Source: Girardinichthys multiradiatus (Eukaryota; Chordata; Actinopteri; Cyprinodontiformes; Goodeidae). From it: DNA of 64,000 nucleotides. Shown piece after piece: positions 19,291 through 31,267 of this stretch (positions are counted from its first letter, which is position 1; the number at the start of each line of letters is the position of its first letter). The position numbers and the translations under genes were made by a program. Location: assembly GCF_021462225.1 (NCBI RefSeq), contig NC_061812.1:52507848-52571847 (forward strand). Reading direction: 5' to 3'. Below the pieces are notes generated by a model. That model ran no database searches and was not told the origin of the DNA. It saw nothing but the letters and a program-made list of their open reading frames with translations.

Positions 19291-21449
19291 ACTTTGTACA
19301 CTAAATACACACACATACCCTCACAAAAATAATACGTCTGCCTTTAAACCACTTGCTTCTTCATAACTCCCTTTGACTCACCTCCTCATTATGATTAAGA
19401 AACAATAATCACAAATAAAGATAATAACCTTTCAGGGACATCCTAACATAAGTTTGCACAAAGCGTATACACACACACATGCACACATACTCACATTCAG
19501 CCATAAACCTCTAGGCTCCAGAGACAAAGGCTTGTCATGCTTTGGCGGAGTCCTGTCACTAATCCACACAGCTTTTGGGCCTGTAGACAGCAGACACACA
19601 CATACACACAGACCATATTGATTTATGTGGAGGAGGCACACATGACATGCCTGGATTTGTGGAAACATACTAACACACCCCCTGCCCCATGCATGGACAT
19701 AGACAGTGGTGTTGTATAGCGCGGCCGGCAGGGTGTGAAAACCACACAGAGCTACTGGCGACAAGTTGGACAGAGGAGATGACTCACTAAGCCTAATCAC
19801 ACGAGGGAATACTGTCTGGGTCACCTGACCATCGGACCTCTCGTTGCTTGTGTTTGTGCATATGCTTACTTATCGACATATAGGTCAGCATGTGTGTGTG
19901 TTGTGTGTGCGAACTCTGGATGAGGGCACTCATAATTGGGGCTTATCACCCTGAACGGGCAGAAGAAGAGGTGCCAGAGCAGGATTGAGGGTGTCTAACC
20001 GGAGCAGGAGTTGAATGGGTAGTGAGGAGGGGACGCTGTGATGAGTCATCCACATTCTTACTGGCAAAGCCTTACACATATTCCATACACTGAATACAGT
20101 CCATCCTATAAAACTCAGCATCCATTACTTTAATCTAGAGATCAAAGATAGGAGAGAAGGTTTACATTTGATGTGTTCTGCTCATCTGTTCAGATTTTCT
20201 GGAATCTGCTTCCACTGAAGGATCCCATTTATGCCTTCTATATCAAACAGCTAGCCAGTTGGAATGATAGTAGGTTTTATTAGCCTATAAAATTTGGCCA
20301 ACCTGATCACTGCACATCCAAGTCAATACAAGTGAGAAAAGTTTAAAGGATTTCCCTTGACTCAAGCTGAGTTTCCACAGAACTCTCAAGAGAATTTTAA
20401 GGAAACCTTTGAAATTTATGGAGGAAAATGAAAAATCACATTTTTCATTAGCCAGGCCACATTTTACAACTTAAATGGAAATAAAGTTCCAGTAGAAATT
20501 GGAGGATAAGTTGTCTTAATTTTATTAGAGGACACAAAAGACGTCATTCGGCTCACCGTTTCTGTGCCAATAAAATTAAAGGCGTCTACAAGTTGGGTTA
20601 GACTGAATTTAAATGAGTTCTGCTAAGTTGTGGCAACTACGTCCCTGAAAGCAGGTTGGTAAGGTTGTTTTAGTCAATCCAACATGAACCAATTCTTTCA
20701 CCCTTCTAATTATCTGGATAAGAGATTATGTAAAAGTGGGGTTTGGAGAAAGAGTTCGTCAGCATTCCCAACTTTCGGCCAAGCAAGGCAGTCATGGTAA
20801 AACAATCACCCTGTGATACAGTTTTCTTAAAAATTGCCTTTTGAAGCAATAACTTTGTTGTTTTGTTTGTCAGAGAACATTAATGAATAAAAATAATTAT
20901 GAAGACCAAGGAACACAGGAGACAGGTCATGGAGAAAGTTCTGGATAAGTTTTAGACAGGGTTAGGGTATAAAACAATGCCTACAGCTTTGGTTGTCTAC
21001 CTAAACTGACAGGCCAGGTAAAGCGAGGATTAATCAAAGAAGCATCCCACGGGTCCACGGTAACTCTGGGGGTGCTGCAGAGATCCAGAACTCTGATGGG
21101 GCAATCCATTTACAGAAAAACTGTAATTTGCAAATCTGTCCTTCTATCCTTCACGTGAGAGTTGCAAGATAAAGGCCATTGCTCAAAGAAATCTAAAATA
21201 CGTCCTGCTGGATTAGTGGATTTGTCAGGGTCTTGTTCAGATGACACTCTGGCTTTATTAAAACTCTCACATAGTTTGAAAGTCCATTTTTAAGTCTGAA
21301 GCTCTGTCCTCAATTTTGTCATATTCTTCTATTTCATCTGGAGTAATGTGCCATGATGATTCTTGATAATTCATGATCATAAGCACCTTCTCCTGCTCCA
21401 CTCCTGCTCCCTTGTGCAAATGTATATTTTTCCTCCCCCATCATTTCAC
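19291..21449. other. Unassigned DNA with CA-rich patches
   Basis: No gene is recognised. 19460-19910 is rich in CACA/TGTG runs, which create a chance 130-codon minus-strand ORF (19432-19824). The remainder is ordinary AT-rich sequence. Confidence 0.45.
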
Positions 21450-22032
21450 CAAAGAAAATTTAAGGAAATATTATCTTGAATAAGAACCAAACCTTTTGGA
21501 TAAATGGGTCTTAATGGTGTTTAATTAGTTATCACGTTTAGTAAAATAATATTTAAGGAAATGTAATTTCATTTAGATTGGAAACTAACAACCTTTCTGG
21601 GTAAATGATCTTCAGCTGACTCATAGAAGAAGGAGCACGTGTACTTATCCGTTAGCGGTTGGAGCTAACAAAATAAACTTATAGCTGGTGACCAGAATCA
21701 AACACATACCTTTAAAATAGCAAAAACCACCCTTTAAATAAAGTTTGTCTTAACTTTAAAAACACAAAACAGAACACATCCTTAGCTGAGTGTTAGTCTG
21801 CTGGCACTTACTGTAGCTGAGTTTCTCAACACAAAAAAAACTCTTATGTGAACCGTGCTGAAGAGAAGTTGTCCTGGGTGTTGAGGAAACATCCACATGT
21901 GGGTAAACAAAGGGTTCACTTGCTGCTAACCTCCGTAGATGTGGGACGGGGCCAGACCGAACCGTAGGATAAAGGCACGTTCGGCTCCTTGAGTGGCCGC
22001 GATGCGGCGGGGTAGCTCTCGCTACCTGGACA

Positions 22033-23646
22033 TACAGGTCCTTCTCAAAATATTAGCATATTGTGATAAAGTTCATTATTTTCCATAATGTAATGATGAA
22101 AATTTAACATTCATATATTTTAGATTCATTGCACACTAACTGAAATATTTCAGGTCTTTTATTGTCTTAATACGGATGATTGTGGCATACAGCTCATGAA
22201 AACCCAAAATTCCTATCTCACAAAATTAGCCTATTTCATCCGACCAATAAAAGAAAAGTGTTTTTAATACAAAAAACGTCAACCTTCAAATAATCATGTA
22301 CAGTTATGCACTCAATACTTGGTCGGGAATCCTTTTGCAGAAATGACTGCTTCAATGCGGCGTGGCATGGAGGCAATCAGCCTGTGGCACTGCTGAGGTC
22401 TTATGGAGGCCCAGGATGCTTCGATAGCGGCCTTTAGCTCATCCAGAGTGTTGGGTCTTGAGTCTCTCAACGTTCTCTTCACAATATCCCACAGATTCTC
22501 TATGGGGTTCAAGTCAGGAGAGTTGGCAGGCCAATTGAGCACAGTGATACCATGGTCAGTAAACCATTTACCAGTGGTTTTGGCACTGTGAGCAGGTGCC
22601 AGGTCGTGCTGAAAAATGAAATCTTCATCTCCATAAAGCTTTTCAGCAGATGGAAGCATGAAGTGCTCCAAAATCTCCTGATAGCTAGCTGCATTGACCC
22701 TGCCCTTGATAAAACACAGTGGACCAACACCAGCAGCTGACACGGCACCCCAGACCATCACTGACTGTGGGTACTTGACACTGGACTTCTGGCATTTTGG
22801 CATTTCCGTCTCCCCAGTCTTCCTCCAGACTCTGGCACCTTGATTTCCAAAGGACATGCAGAATTTGCTTTCATCCGAAAAAAGTACTTTGGACCACTGA
22901 GCAACAGTCCAGTGCTGCTTCTCTGTAGCCCAGGTCAGGCGCTTCTGCCGCTGTTTCTGGTTCAAAAGTGGCTTGACCTGGGGAATGCGGCACCTGTAGC
23001 CCATTTCCTGCACACGCCTGTGCACGGTGGCTCTGGATGTTTCTACTCCAGACTCAGTCCACTGCTTCCGCAGGTCCCCCAAGGTCTGGAATCGGCCCTT
23101 CTCCACAATCTTCCTCAGGGTCCGGTCACCTCTTCTCGTTGTGCAGCGTTTTCTGCCACACTTTTTCCTTCCCACAGACTTCCCACTGAGGTGCCTTGAT
23201 ACAGCACTCTGGGAACAGCCTATTTGTTCAGAAATGTCTTTCTGTGTCTTACCCTCTTGCTTGAGGGTGTCAATAGTGGCCTTCTGGACAGCAGTCAGGT
23301 CGGCAGTCTTACCCATGATTGGGGTTTTGAGTGATGAACCAGGCTGGGAGTTTTAAAGGCCTCAGGAATCTTTTGCAGGTGTTTAGAGTTAACTCGTTGA
23401 TTCAGATGATTAGGTTCATAGCTCGTTTAGAGACCCTTTTAATGATATGCTAATTTTGTGAGATAGGAATTTTGGGTTTTCATGAGCTGTATGCCAAAAT
23501 CATCCGTATTAAGACAATAAAAGACCTGAAATATTTCAGTTAGTGTGCAATGAATCTAAAATATATGAATGTTAAATTTTCATCATGACATTATGGAAAA
23601 TAATGAACTTTATCACAATATGCTAATATTTTGAGAAGGACCTGTA
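22033..23646 (-). mobile_element. Tc1/mariner transposon, family 1, copy 2 (complete)
   Basis: It is 1.6 kb between TA duplications at 22033-22034 and 23645-23646. Both ends carry full terminal inverted repeats of about 200 bp beginning CAGGTCCTTCTCAAAA, with an inner repeat of the tip motif. This is the only copy of the family in the window with both ends and the transposase ORF intact, so it is the best candidate for a recently mobile element. It lies inside LTR X copy B. Confidence 0.95.
22312..23316 (-). CDS. Tc1-family transposase, intact, DD34E
   Basis: This is a cut-and-paste DNA transposase of 334 residues, the usual Tc1 length. Residues 1-60 hold a helix-turn-helix (A-V-S-R-H-L recognition-helix type), followed by a basic K-K-C-G-R-K-R stretch near 50-57 that may act as an AT-hook or nuclear localisation signal. 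A second helix-turn-helix spans about 65-125. The catalytic triad is D148 (F-S-D-E-S), D238 (Q-H-D-L-A) and E273 (N-P-I-E-N), with 34 residues between the last two. It starts at an ATG with G-K-T after it and ends at a TGA. The polyadenylation signal is probably in the AT-rich flank. It is nearly identical to the copy at 49483-50487. Confidence 0.93.
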   Translation of the reverse strand: MGKTADLTAVQKATIDTLKQEGKTQKDISEQIGCSQSAVSRHLSGKSVGRKKCGRKRCTTRRGDRTLRKIVEKGRFQTLGDLRKQWTESGVETSRATVHRRVQEMGYRCRIPQVKPLLNQKQRQKRLTWATEKQHWTVAQWSKVLFSDESKFCMSFGNQGARVWRKTGETEMPKCQKSSVKYPQSVMVWGAVSAAGVGPLCFIKGRVNAASYQEILEHFMLPSAEKLYGDEDFIFQHDLAPAHSAKTTGKWFTDHGITVLNWPANSPDLNPIENLWDIVKRTLRDSRPNTLDELKAAIEASWASIRPQQCHRLIASMPRRIEAVISAKGFPTKY

Positions 23647-24118
23647 CACACAGCAAGGCGTGCGATGCCGTCCCGGCCTCCTTTTCCAGGCCGTGGGGAA
23701 ATCCACTTCGATTAGGGCTGCTTCTGGAGGCCTCAGAAGAAAATTCAAGTCAAGCTTGTCTCTTTACACCATTTATATGAATTAATGCCGGATACTCGAA
23801 CAGAATATGATTACTTAACTGTGTTGCATATGATCATAGTCACTCTGGATCCAAGTTGAAGAGTTATGTCTGCTTGCCAGCAAGAGACATACTTCTTTGT
23901 CTCTCCTTACAGGTTTGCTGGGGACCTGCGTGGAAGAGGTCTGTTTGTTGGAATGCTGAGTTTTTATTCAAGCAGTGACGTCACAGGAAGTCTGCTGTTA
24001 CCCTGCTTGTTGCTGTTACTGGCTGTGCTGGAAGTAGGTTATTGTGATTTATTTTGAAAATTCCAGAAAAGATCAAACTGGCCTTTAAATGTTGAAATCC
24101 ATGGCTGGGCTCCCAACA

Positions 24119-25319
24119 TCTGTAACCATAATCTAGTAACAGAGATAAAAAAAAACAACAACACAATACTACATGAAAACACCTACACCTAAAAATCTCA
24201 AGAAAAAAATAAGATTAAGTAATATTATTCTTCATGGTTCATTGTGAAAACTACGTAATAGTTGATTTTTATATGCTTTGGTGTGCATTAACTTATTTGT
24301 CTTCAACCTAAACTCTGACCCTGAAATAAATTTTCAGTGGTGATTGTTATCTTGGAATTTCCTGATAAAGAGAGTGAAACATTTGGAAAGTCAGGTAAAA
24401 CTCACAGTCCATCTGTCAACAGAAATTCTTTGAACTTGTTCTCATGTGGATGTGGGGCACATGGACAAACGAGAAATGGATAGAGTTTTTGTCTTGAGTC
24501 CAGCATCAGAAAAGCCTCAGGCAAATCACATCACACTTTTAAAGAAATGTTTCTTTTTTTTATAAGTTCTAACTGTCAGCGGCTCTCCTCGTTCCTTGCC
24601 ACGCTACAGGACTGTCATGGAGGGAATCTGGGAGGAATTTGGCACAGAGGCCCAGAAGGAGTTTTTCCATGATAAATTGCTTGCTTGCAGTTTTCTCTAA
24701 AAGGAGGCAACAAGACAATTCATGTAGATTAACCTTTAGAATGAAATATTATAAAGGACAGAGAATACAGTTGGAAACACAGAGAATGTGTTTCATGGTG
24801 CAGTGACATATGGCGTTGAAAAACAATGTTAATGGTTGGACTAACTTAAAAAAGAACAGCAACTTGGTTTTCCTAAACATTTTTTAGCATTTCAAACACT
24901 TGTTCTGGGCAGATTAGTAGTCCACATTAACTCTTTAGTTTCGTTGAGCTGTCTGTTTCGACTGCGGTGTCAAGAACCATCTTCTGTTCTGTAATATGTT
25001 GGAGCAGCAACTTATCTACAGCTGAGAGGTAGCTGTTAGATAAGCTCATCAGGAAGGCCAGCTCTGTCCTAGGATGCCCCCTCGACCCACTGTATAGGGG
25101 ACAGCTATTTAAGACTTGTGTAATTGAGGGAATTTTGATGTGAGCTTTTTGAAAAAGATGAGATCACTCCAAAGACAGAAATAGGTATGCAGCTGGAGGC
25201 CACAGACATTTCTCCCTCCTCATTTTTGGACTGCTTTTCAGTAGTTTTCCATTTGACCTGAGTCAGTGGCACTACTGGTAGCATTAGGCGATGCCTGAAC
25301 AATACAAAGGTTGCACAGG
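24119..25319. other. Unassigned DNA
   Basis: No gene, repeat family or RNA is recognised in these 1.2 kb. Confidence 0.45.
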
Positions 25320-26330
25320 GACTGCTCCAGGATGGCACATCAATATGTGTCTTTGTCCGAAGGTTTAATGTGTCTCCCAGTGCAGTCTCAAGAGCATGGA
25401 GGAGACTCCAGGAGACAGGCAGTTACTCTAGGAGAGCTTCACAGGAGGTCCTTAACCCATTAGCAGGACCGTTATCTTCTCCTTTGTGCAAGAGGGACAG
25501 GATAAGTACTGTCAGAGCCCTACAAAGTGACCTCCAGTGTGCAACTGGTGTGGATGTCTCTGACCAAACCATTAGAAAGAGACTTCATGAAGGTGGCCTT
25601 AGTGCCCGACATCTTCCAGTAGGTCCTTTGCCCACTGCTTCAAACTATAGCGCTCGACTAGACACATACACAGACAAAACCGGAATTAGCAGGTTCAGTA
25701 CTGGCACCCTGTTCTTTTCACAAATTAGAGCAGGTTCACTCTGAGCTCATGTGACAGACATGAAAGGGACTGGAGAAGCTGTGGTGAACGTTATGCTGCC
25801 TGCAACATTGTTCAACATGTTCGGTTTGATGGTGGGTCAGTGTTGGTCTTTGGAGTCATACCTATGGATTGACACACAGACCTGTTCAGGATAAAGGATG
25901 GCACCCTGACTGCCATAAGGAATCAGGATGAAATCCTTAGATCCATTGTTAGACCCTTCACTGGTGCAGCGGGTCCTAGGTTCCTCCTGCTGCATGATAA
26001 TGTCTGGCCTTATGTAGCAAGAGTATGCAGGCAGTTCTTGGGGGATGAAGGAATTTATTACATTGACCTCCAGGCTCCCCTGACCTGAATCCAGTTGAAC
26101 ATCTCTGGGACATAATGTTTAGGTCTATCAGACTCGACCAGGCTACACCTCAGACTGTCCAGGTGCTCAGCAGAGCCCTTGTCTGGATCTGGGAGGAGAT
26201 ATCCTAGGACACCATCATCTCATAAGGAGCATCCCCGACTATGTCAGGCATGCATACAAGCGCGAGGAGGCCATACAGACTACTGAGGACCATTTTGAGT
26301 TTCTGGAGTGACATTTCTGCAAATTGGACT
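25320..26330 (+). mobile_element. Decayed Tc1-like transposon, relative of the 54714 element
   Basis: The + strand starts with an open N-terminal stretch (25370-25744) reading V-S-P-S-A-V-S-R-A-W-R-R-L-Q-E-T-G, the same type as the element at 54714-56252. Downstream, broken frames keep A-A-C-N-I-V-Q, R-F-L-L-L-H-D-N (second catalytic Asp region, about 25975-26000) and N-P-V-E-H-L-W (catalytic Glu, about 26088-26108). A stop in the middle and several frameshifts make it a relic. Terminal repeats could not be delimited. Confidence 0.75.
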
Positions 26331-28829
26331 AGTGGATTAAGTCCATTGTGGGTTGAAAATTTTCATTTACATCAAATGATGTGGCATCCCTTTGTTCCCA
26401 ACACATTACCCATTTCATATCAGTATAGATAAGCAGCATGATTTTTTTTGTTTTCAAAGTGTGCCTTTATTTTGTTTAACGGTGTATATAGTGAGGTTCC
26501 GGTGCCTGACTATTCACAACTTCTTTATTTCCTCTTCAGCCTCTAACAATTTGTTGTTGCTTAATGGCAGCAGTTTCATTTGAACAGGTTACAATTATTT
26601 AATTAGCAACTAAATTGCATTAAACTTTCAGAAATTAAGGTTTACTCACCTTTTAGTGTGAATATATTTTTCTCCAGATGGACAAGGGTTAAAAACATGT
26701 TTACGTTCTCTTTTTGTGGAGCAAAATGGCAAAGCTGTTTCCTTTAAAAATGTTTCCAAAAAGGGTTTGAATATGGTTTCCTGAAAGTCATGTGACAAAC
26801 TAAAACACTGTTATTGTTTCCTTATGGATTTCCCTCTGTAAAGAATTAGATGATTCAAAGGGATGCGTCGTGGAGATACAGCAGGCCACATTAAGAGTGT
26901 TCCCTGAGGGCATCATGGTACCATAGAGGACTGTTTACTGTATAACAATTTCTGTCCAGAGGTACAACTATTCATGGAATTATTTCTGAAGGCATCTTTG
27001 CATAGTGCTGCTGTTGACCTTGTAGTCCATCTGGTGACGGATAAAACAACTGCACCAACTGAAGCTGTATCGTGAAATCTTGTGTTACAGATCAAGTTTA
27101 GCTGTCTGACAAACGTTTAACACCAAAAAAACATCCAAAAGCATTTCCTTATCCTTCCTTCATTTTTGTAATGAAGAACGAGCCGTTGTGTGCAGAGAAA
27201 GCTATCAAAAAGCATCAGCATCAAAGTGTACCTGCATAAACCTAAATTAACTCTGTGATTGCCAATGGAAAGCATGAATTGGTTCTCCACATTGACCCAG
27301 CTCTCATTTTCACCCTTTGGCCTCAGCAGAGTTAGAGTGATATTGACACCTCAAAACCGAAGGAGGTAGCATTATCATTCTGCCCTGTGGTCCAGCTCTG
27401 TCATTGCCTCATCCAGTTACCAATGTGTTTATGATTAATCACTCTACCAGTAATCGGAGTGCCCTTATTTTTTTTCTTTTCTTCCATGGGCTCCAGATGA
27501 CTTTCTGATGTCAGGGCATGACACAATGGGATCCAGATGCGTGATCGATGGAGGACGGGCAATCTTCATGAGGAGCAAGGCATTGTGGTTTAGAATTACA
27601 AGCGTACAGTCCCATCAAACCAGCCTGGTGTGCTTTGTGGCTTCACGGGTGATTAATGGAACCTTACTGGCAGGAGGGGGACCTGTTTCCGGTCTGACAG
27701 ATACAGAACAATATGTTGTGTACAGCAAATGTGCACTCTGATTTGCTAATACGTGGATTCATTTATGCACATGTGTGTGCACAGACCATGGCCGGGTAAA
27801 CCCCCTGGGTGCTCCTCTGTCAAAATGATGGCTTCCAGTCGGTCACTGTGTTGGCAGTTAGTACGAGGAGGGAAGATTAAAAGGTTATTTGATGAGGCCC
27901 GTACAGAAGAATGATGGCATGGAGGATGCAACGTGGGTATATAAGTGTAGGTTAGAGAAGTACAAATCATCTTAGAGGTCACATTATGAGCAGGCAGTGT
28001 GATATCATCATCTGGAAAGAATAACTGAAGCCCACATTCATGCTTTAACAATGCATCCACAAGACAAATTCATCACACATCTATAAGTGATATTAACCTG
28101 TGTGCTGTCATTTCAACTTTTCTTTTCCATTTACCACTGCTACAGCCACATCCCTCATGTTTTGTTGTCTCCCTCATGCTGATGCTCTTTGTAAAAGCAT
28201 ATCAAAGCGCGGCTGTCTCTGGCGGCTCTACAGGACTGTATGGCATGGTTGCAGGTCATATGCTGCGCAGATGTGGTCTGTGCGGAATTTGTATGTCGTT
28301 CTGCATGCCATCTGATGATAAGCAGAAGATGGGATCTGATCATAGCTGAATATGGACCTTTGTTTCCATATTAACCATATCTGTCTTATTTGTTTATAAA
28401 CTGTTGTCTTTCATGGAAAGTACACACAAATGCAGCCTTTATGAAAAACATTACCTGTAGTCAGAGACACATGAAAAAACATGGTCTAATTAGCAGTTGA
28501 TGTACAGTAAATCTGGCCTAAAAACAGAGCCTGAGTTCTGCAGCACTTTCTATTCAAGCTGTACGTTGCAAAGTAAGGCTTAAACTGAACATTTTTATCT
28601 CCACATACCAGGTAATCCCTTTCTAAGAATAAAAAAGGAGCAACCACATGGTTCCGACGCAGTCTAGGAAAGACTTAATTTGCCAATCTGGAACATTTAA
28701 AATAAAAAATTATAACGATTGAGCTTCAGACTTTATTGCTTCTTCCATTATCCAACAGATAAAAACCTGAATTTCAAAAAATAAAAACAGGGCTTTTTAC
28801 ATACATTGATATATCCTGATGTTACTTGT
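26331..28829. other. Unassigned DNA
   Basis: No gene or repeat is recognised. The stretch 27490-27760 is less AT-rich and holds a 77-codon ORF that I cannot assign. It could be a conserved non-coding element, but nothing in the sequence alone shows this. Confidence 0.4.
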
Positions 28830-29115
28830 TCATCCAGGAATGTGAGAGTGCTGCAAGACATGTCACTCTATAAAATCTGCTGGGTTTCCTTAGATATAAA
28901 ACTTTTAACCAATTTGAATAATAAACTAAACTTGATTACCTTGTTTAAAAACTAGGATCAAATAGGATTGTGTGTAATTGACTTTGAATCTGTTTGTATG
29001 ATTGGATTAAACTATGTATTTCTGTATATAAATTAGATGGGGTGTTTTTGTAAATTGTCCTGATATGACTGTTGTCGCAAATTGACACTATAGAAATAAA
29101 CCAAATTGAATGAAT
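28830..29115 (+). repeat. L2/Rex1-type LINE 3' tail
   Basis: On the + strand it matches the complement of 15262-15490: AATCTGCTGGGTTTCCTTAGAT, the AACCAATTTGAAT block, and a decayed end AAATTGACACTATAGAAATAAA followed by ATTGAATGAATGG. No RT-coding part is attached. Confidence 0.65.
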
Positions 29116-29126
29116 GGATTTTTAGA

Positions 29127-29850
29127 TGACCTGATCATAACTTTCATGGACAGGATTTCTAGGCGCAACCAATCGCCGGAGAGGGTCTTTGTAAAAGCGT
29201 ATCAAAGACCCTCTCTGGCCGTTGGTTTCTAGGCACAACCACGGTCGGAGAGGGTCCGGTTTGGGTACCAGTGGATCTCGTCTTTTTGTAGATGACGTGG
29301 TTCTGCTGGCCCCCTCTAGCCAAGACCTGCAGCATGCACTGGGGCAGTTCACAGCAGAGTGTGAAGTGGCGGATCAACAGACGGATGCAGTAATGAGGAT
29401 GCTGTGCCAGTCCATTGTGGTGAAGAGACAGCTGAGCCGGAAAGCGAAGCTCACGATTTACCTCTCAGTCTACATTCCTGCCCTCATATATGGGCATGAA
29501 CTTAGAAGCTCGGGCATCCTTGAGAAGTTTAGAGTAGAACTGCTGCTCCTCCACATCGAGAGAGGTCAGTTGAAGTGGGTCAGGCATCTGTATCAGATGC
29601 TTACGGGACACCTCTCTTGGGAGATGTTCTGGGCACGTCCCAGCAGGAGGAGGCCCAGGGGATGGCCCAGGACACGTTGAAGGGACTATGTCTCTTGACT
29701 GGCCTCGGAACACCTTGGGCTCCCCCAGAGGAGCTGCAGGAGGTGTCTGGAGAGAGGAAAGTCTGGGCGTCTTTCCTATGTTTGCTGCCCCCACAACCTG
29801 GTCCCAGATAAAGTGGGAGACGACGAGTACGAGTTTGCATATCAAACGTT
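29127..29850 (+). mobile_element. Rex3 fragment, rearranged
   Basis: The + strand encodes pieces of Rex3 RT and its C-terminus: M-D-R-I-S-R-R (29150-29165), F-V-D-D-V-V-L-L-A-P-S-S (29285-29320; the first catalytic-loop residue pair is kept), L-S-R-K-A-K-L, H-I-E-R-G-Q-L-K and R-R-P-R-G. Two internal deletions join A-E-C-E-V to a later block and H-E-L to a still later one. It ends at GACGACGAGTACGAG, the same 3' end as the other Rex3. A duplicated and inverted insert sits at 29165-29270. It is 5'-truncated and non-functional. Confidence 0.8.
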
Positions 29851-30259
29851 TTTGTCCAACTCATGAATCGTTTGAGTTTTCAAGTTACTAACACATAAAC
29901 AACTTTTAATAACTTAAGAATCTTTACTGTCTGAGTTTTAACCCATCTGGGAAAATTTCAGAAGCACTTAGCAAACATATTGTGAAAATAACATATTAAT
30001 CACCAAACAATATAGTGGTGATGCACATCAAGTTGAACAAGAGAACCTGAGCTATAAGAACATTTAATACATTTTTACATGGTTCTAATACCCAAATGAA
30101 TAATTACATATCAAACATCATAAATCGCATCAGTGTCAACCAACTCACCACATTTGGGCTCTTCTGCTATGAAATGTTCTGTTGAACGGGCAAAATTTAC
30201 ATCAAACAAAAGCTGAGACTGCACAGATTCCAACAATATGTGTCATAATGCTATATACT
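29851..30259. other. Unassigned DNA
   Basis: AT-rich sequence without recognised features. Confidence 0.4.
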
Positions 30260-30977
30260 TGTCAGGATCTGTGCTTTGTCTGTTTGTTTGGTGCTTTTAC
30301 TGTGCTTAGCCCCTAGATGGCGGTGAACCTGGAGGAAAGGTGACAAGTGTTCATCATTCCCTTGATTATCTGCTGAGGAGTATATTAGGTGGAGGCTGCC
30401 AGCTACTCACTGCCAGAGTGTTGTCCCTTAGTGGTACAGCTCAAGCCACATTACCTTGTCTTGTTCCTTGCCTTGAGTCTTAGTAATTTGTATTTGTTAC
30501 CTTGCAGGATTACCAGAACCTAACCTTGTCTTTTTGTATGGAACTCGGCCTGGATCTACCACTTCTGGAAAGAAGCTATCTAGCTCCATGAACAAAGACT
30601 CAAACCTCTTGGACCTCACTGGTTGGCAGCCTCCTGAATTCTTCGCTCCTTGGATACTATTCAAGAACCCTGTCCACCCTCCTCCTTCCACTGCACCAAC
30701 TTCTGAAAAACCCTGGACCATCTTATCACCCTGGTACTCCATTATCCACCTTCATCTGTCTCACGGGTAAGCAACTATTTGGTCTCTCCGCTCCTCACCC
30801 TCTGGCGGATCATTCCTTCAACACCCTGAGTATTCCCTGCTTACCAGCCTGTTTATTTTTACAGTTGGTTTCAGTTTCCCTGCCCACGTCACTGCACTGT
30901 AAATAAACACTTTACCGTAAAACTGTCTCCTGAATTGCTTTCTGCATGTGGGCCAAATCCGTTAAAGCAATATGACA
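30260..30977 (+). repeat. Gypsy/Ty3-type solo LTR 1
   Basis: The element starts TGTCAGGATCTGTGC and ends AATATGACA (718 bp). It is flanked by ATACT (30255-30259) and ATACC (30978-30982), a 5-bp target duplication with one transition. An AATAAA lies in GTAAATAAACAC near 30900, where R/U5 would be. There is no internal coding region, so this is a solo LTR left by recombination. The family assignment rests on the TGTCAG...TGACA ends. Confidence 0.72.
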
Positions 30978-31267
30978 ATACCAAAGTATTAGGGAGATAG
31001 AAAACAACAAATATCAGTTGTAAATGTCTTGCCTTTGCTATTTTTAACAGAAAAAATTACTTTTGGTAAACAACAAATTTTTTTGTCTTTGTGTTACACT
31101 GAAATAATTTAGGGCATATCCAACAGGAATTAGGACCAGGAAATAAGGATTTGAATTTTAATTGACTGTGTTCACCTCCAATGCGACAACGTTTTACTGA
31201 CTCTTATTGGCTGACAGTGGTGCTATTTTCACGTTGGTAAGCATAGCCTCGTTCTATTGACTGTAAC

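Larger units (their letters stand above)
21450..24118 (-). repeat. Family X long LTR, copy B (3'-truncated, split by Tc1)
   Basis: The minus-strand LTR runs from 24118 (terminus read as TCCCAACA) to about 21450, where homology with copies A and C stops. The last several hundred bases of the LTR are absent. On the minus strand near the start it shows a TATA-like GAATAAAAACTC (about 23958-23972) and, just before it, a perfect CRE/ATF site TGACGTCA at 23976-23983. A Tc1 occupies 22033-23646. Copy B keeps a segment (about 23775-23950) that copy C has lost to other insertions. Confidence 0.65.

Noticed and set aside
19432..19824. 130-codon minus-strand ORF rich in Cys and Val
   Set aside because: Driven by CA/TG repeats; low complexity and no domain.
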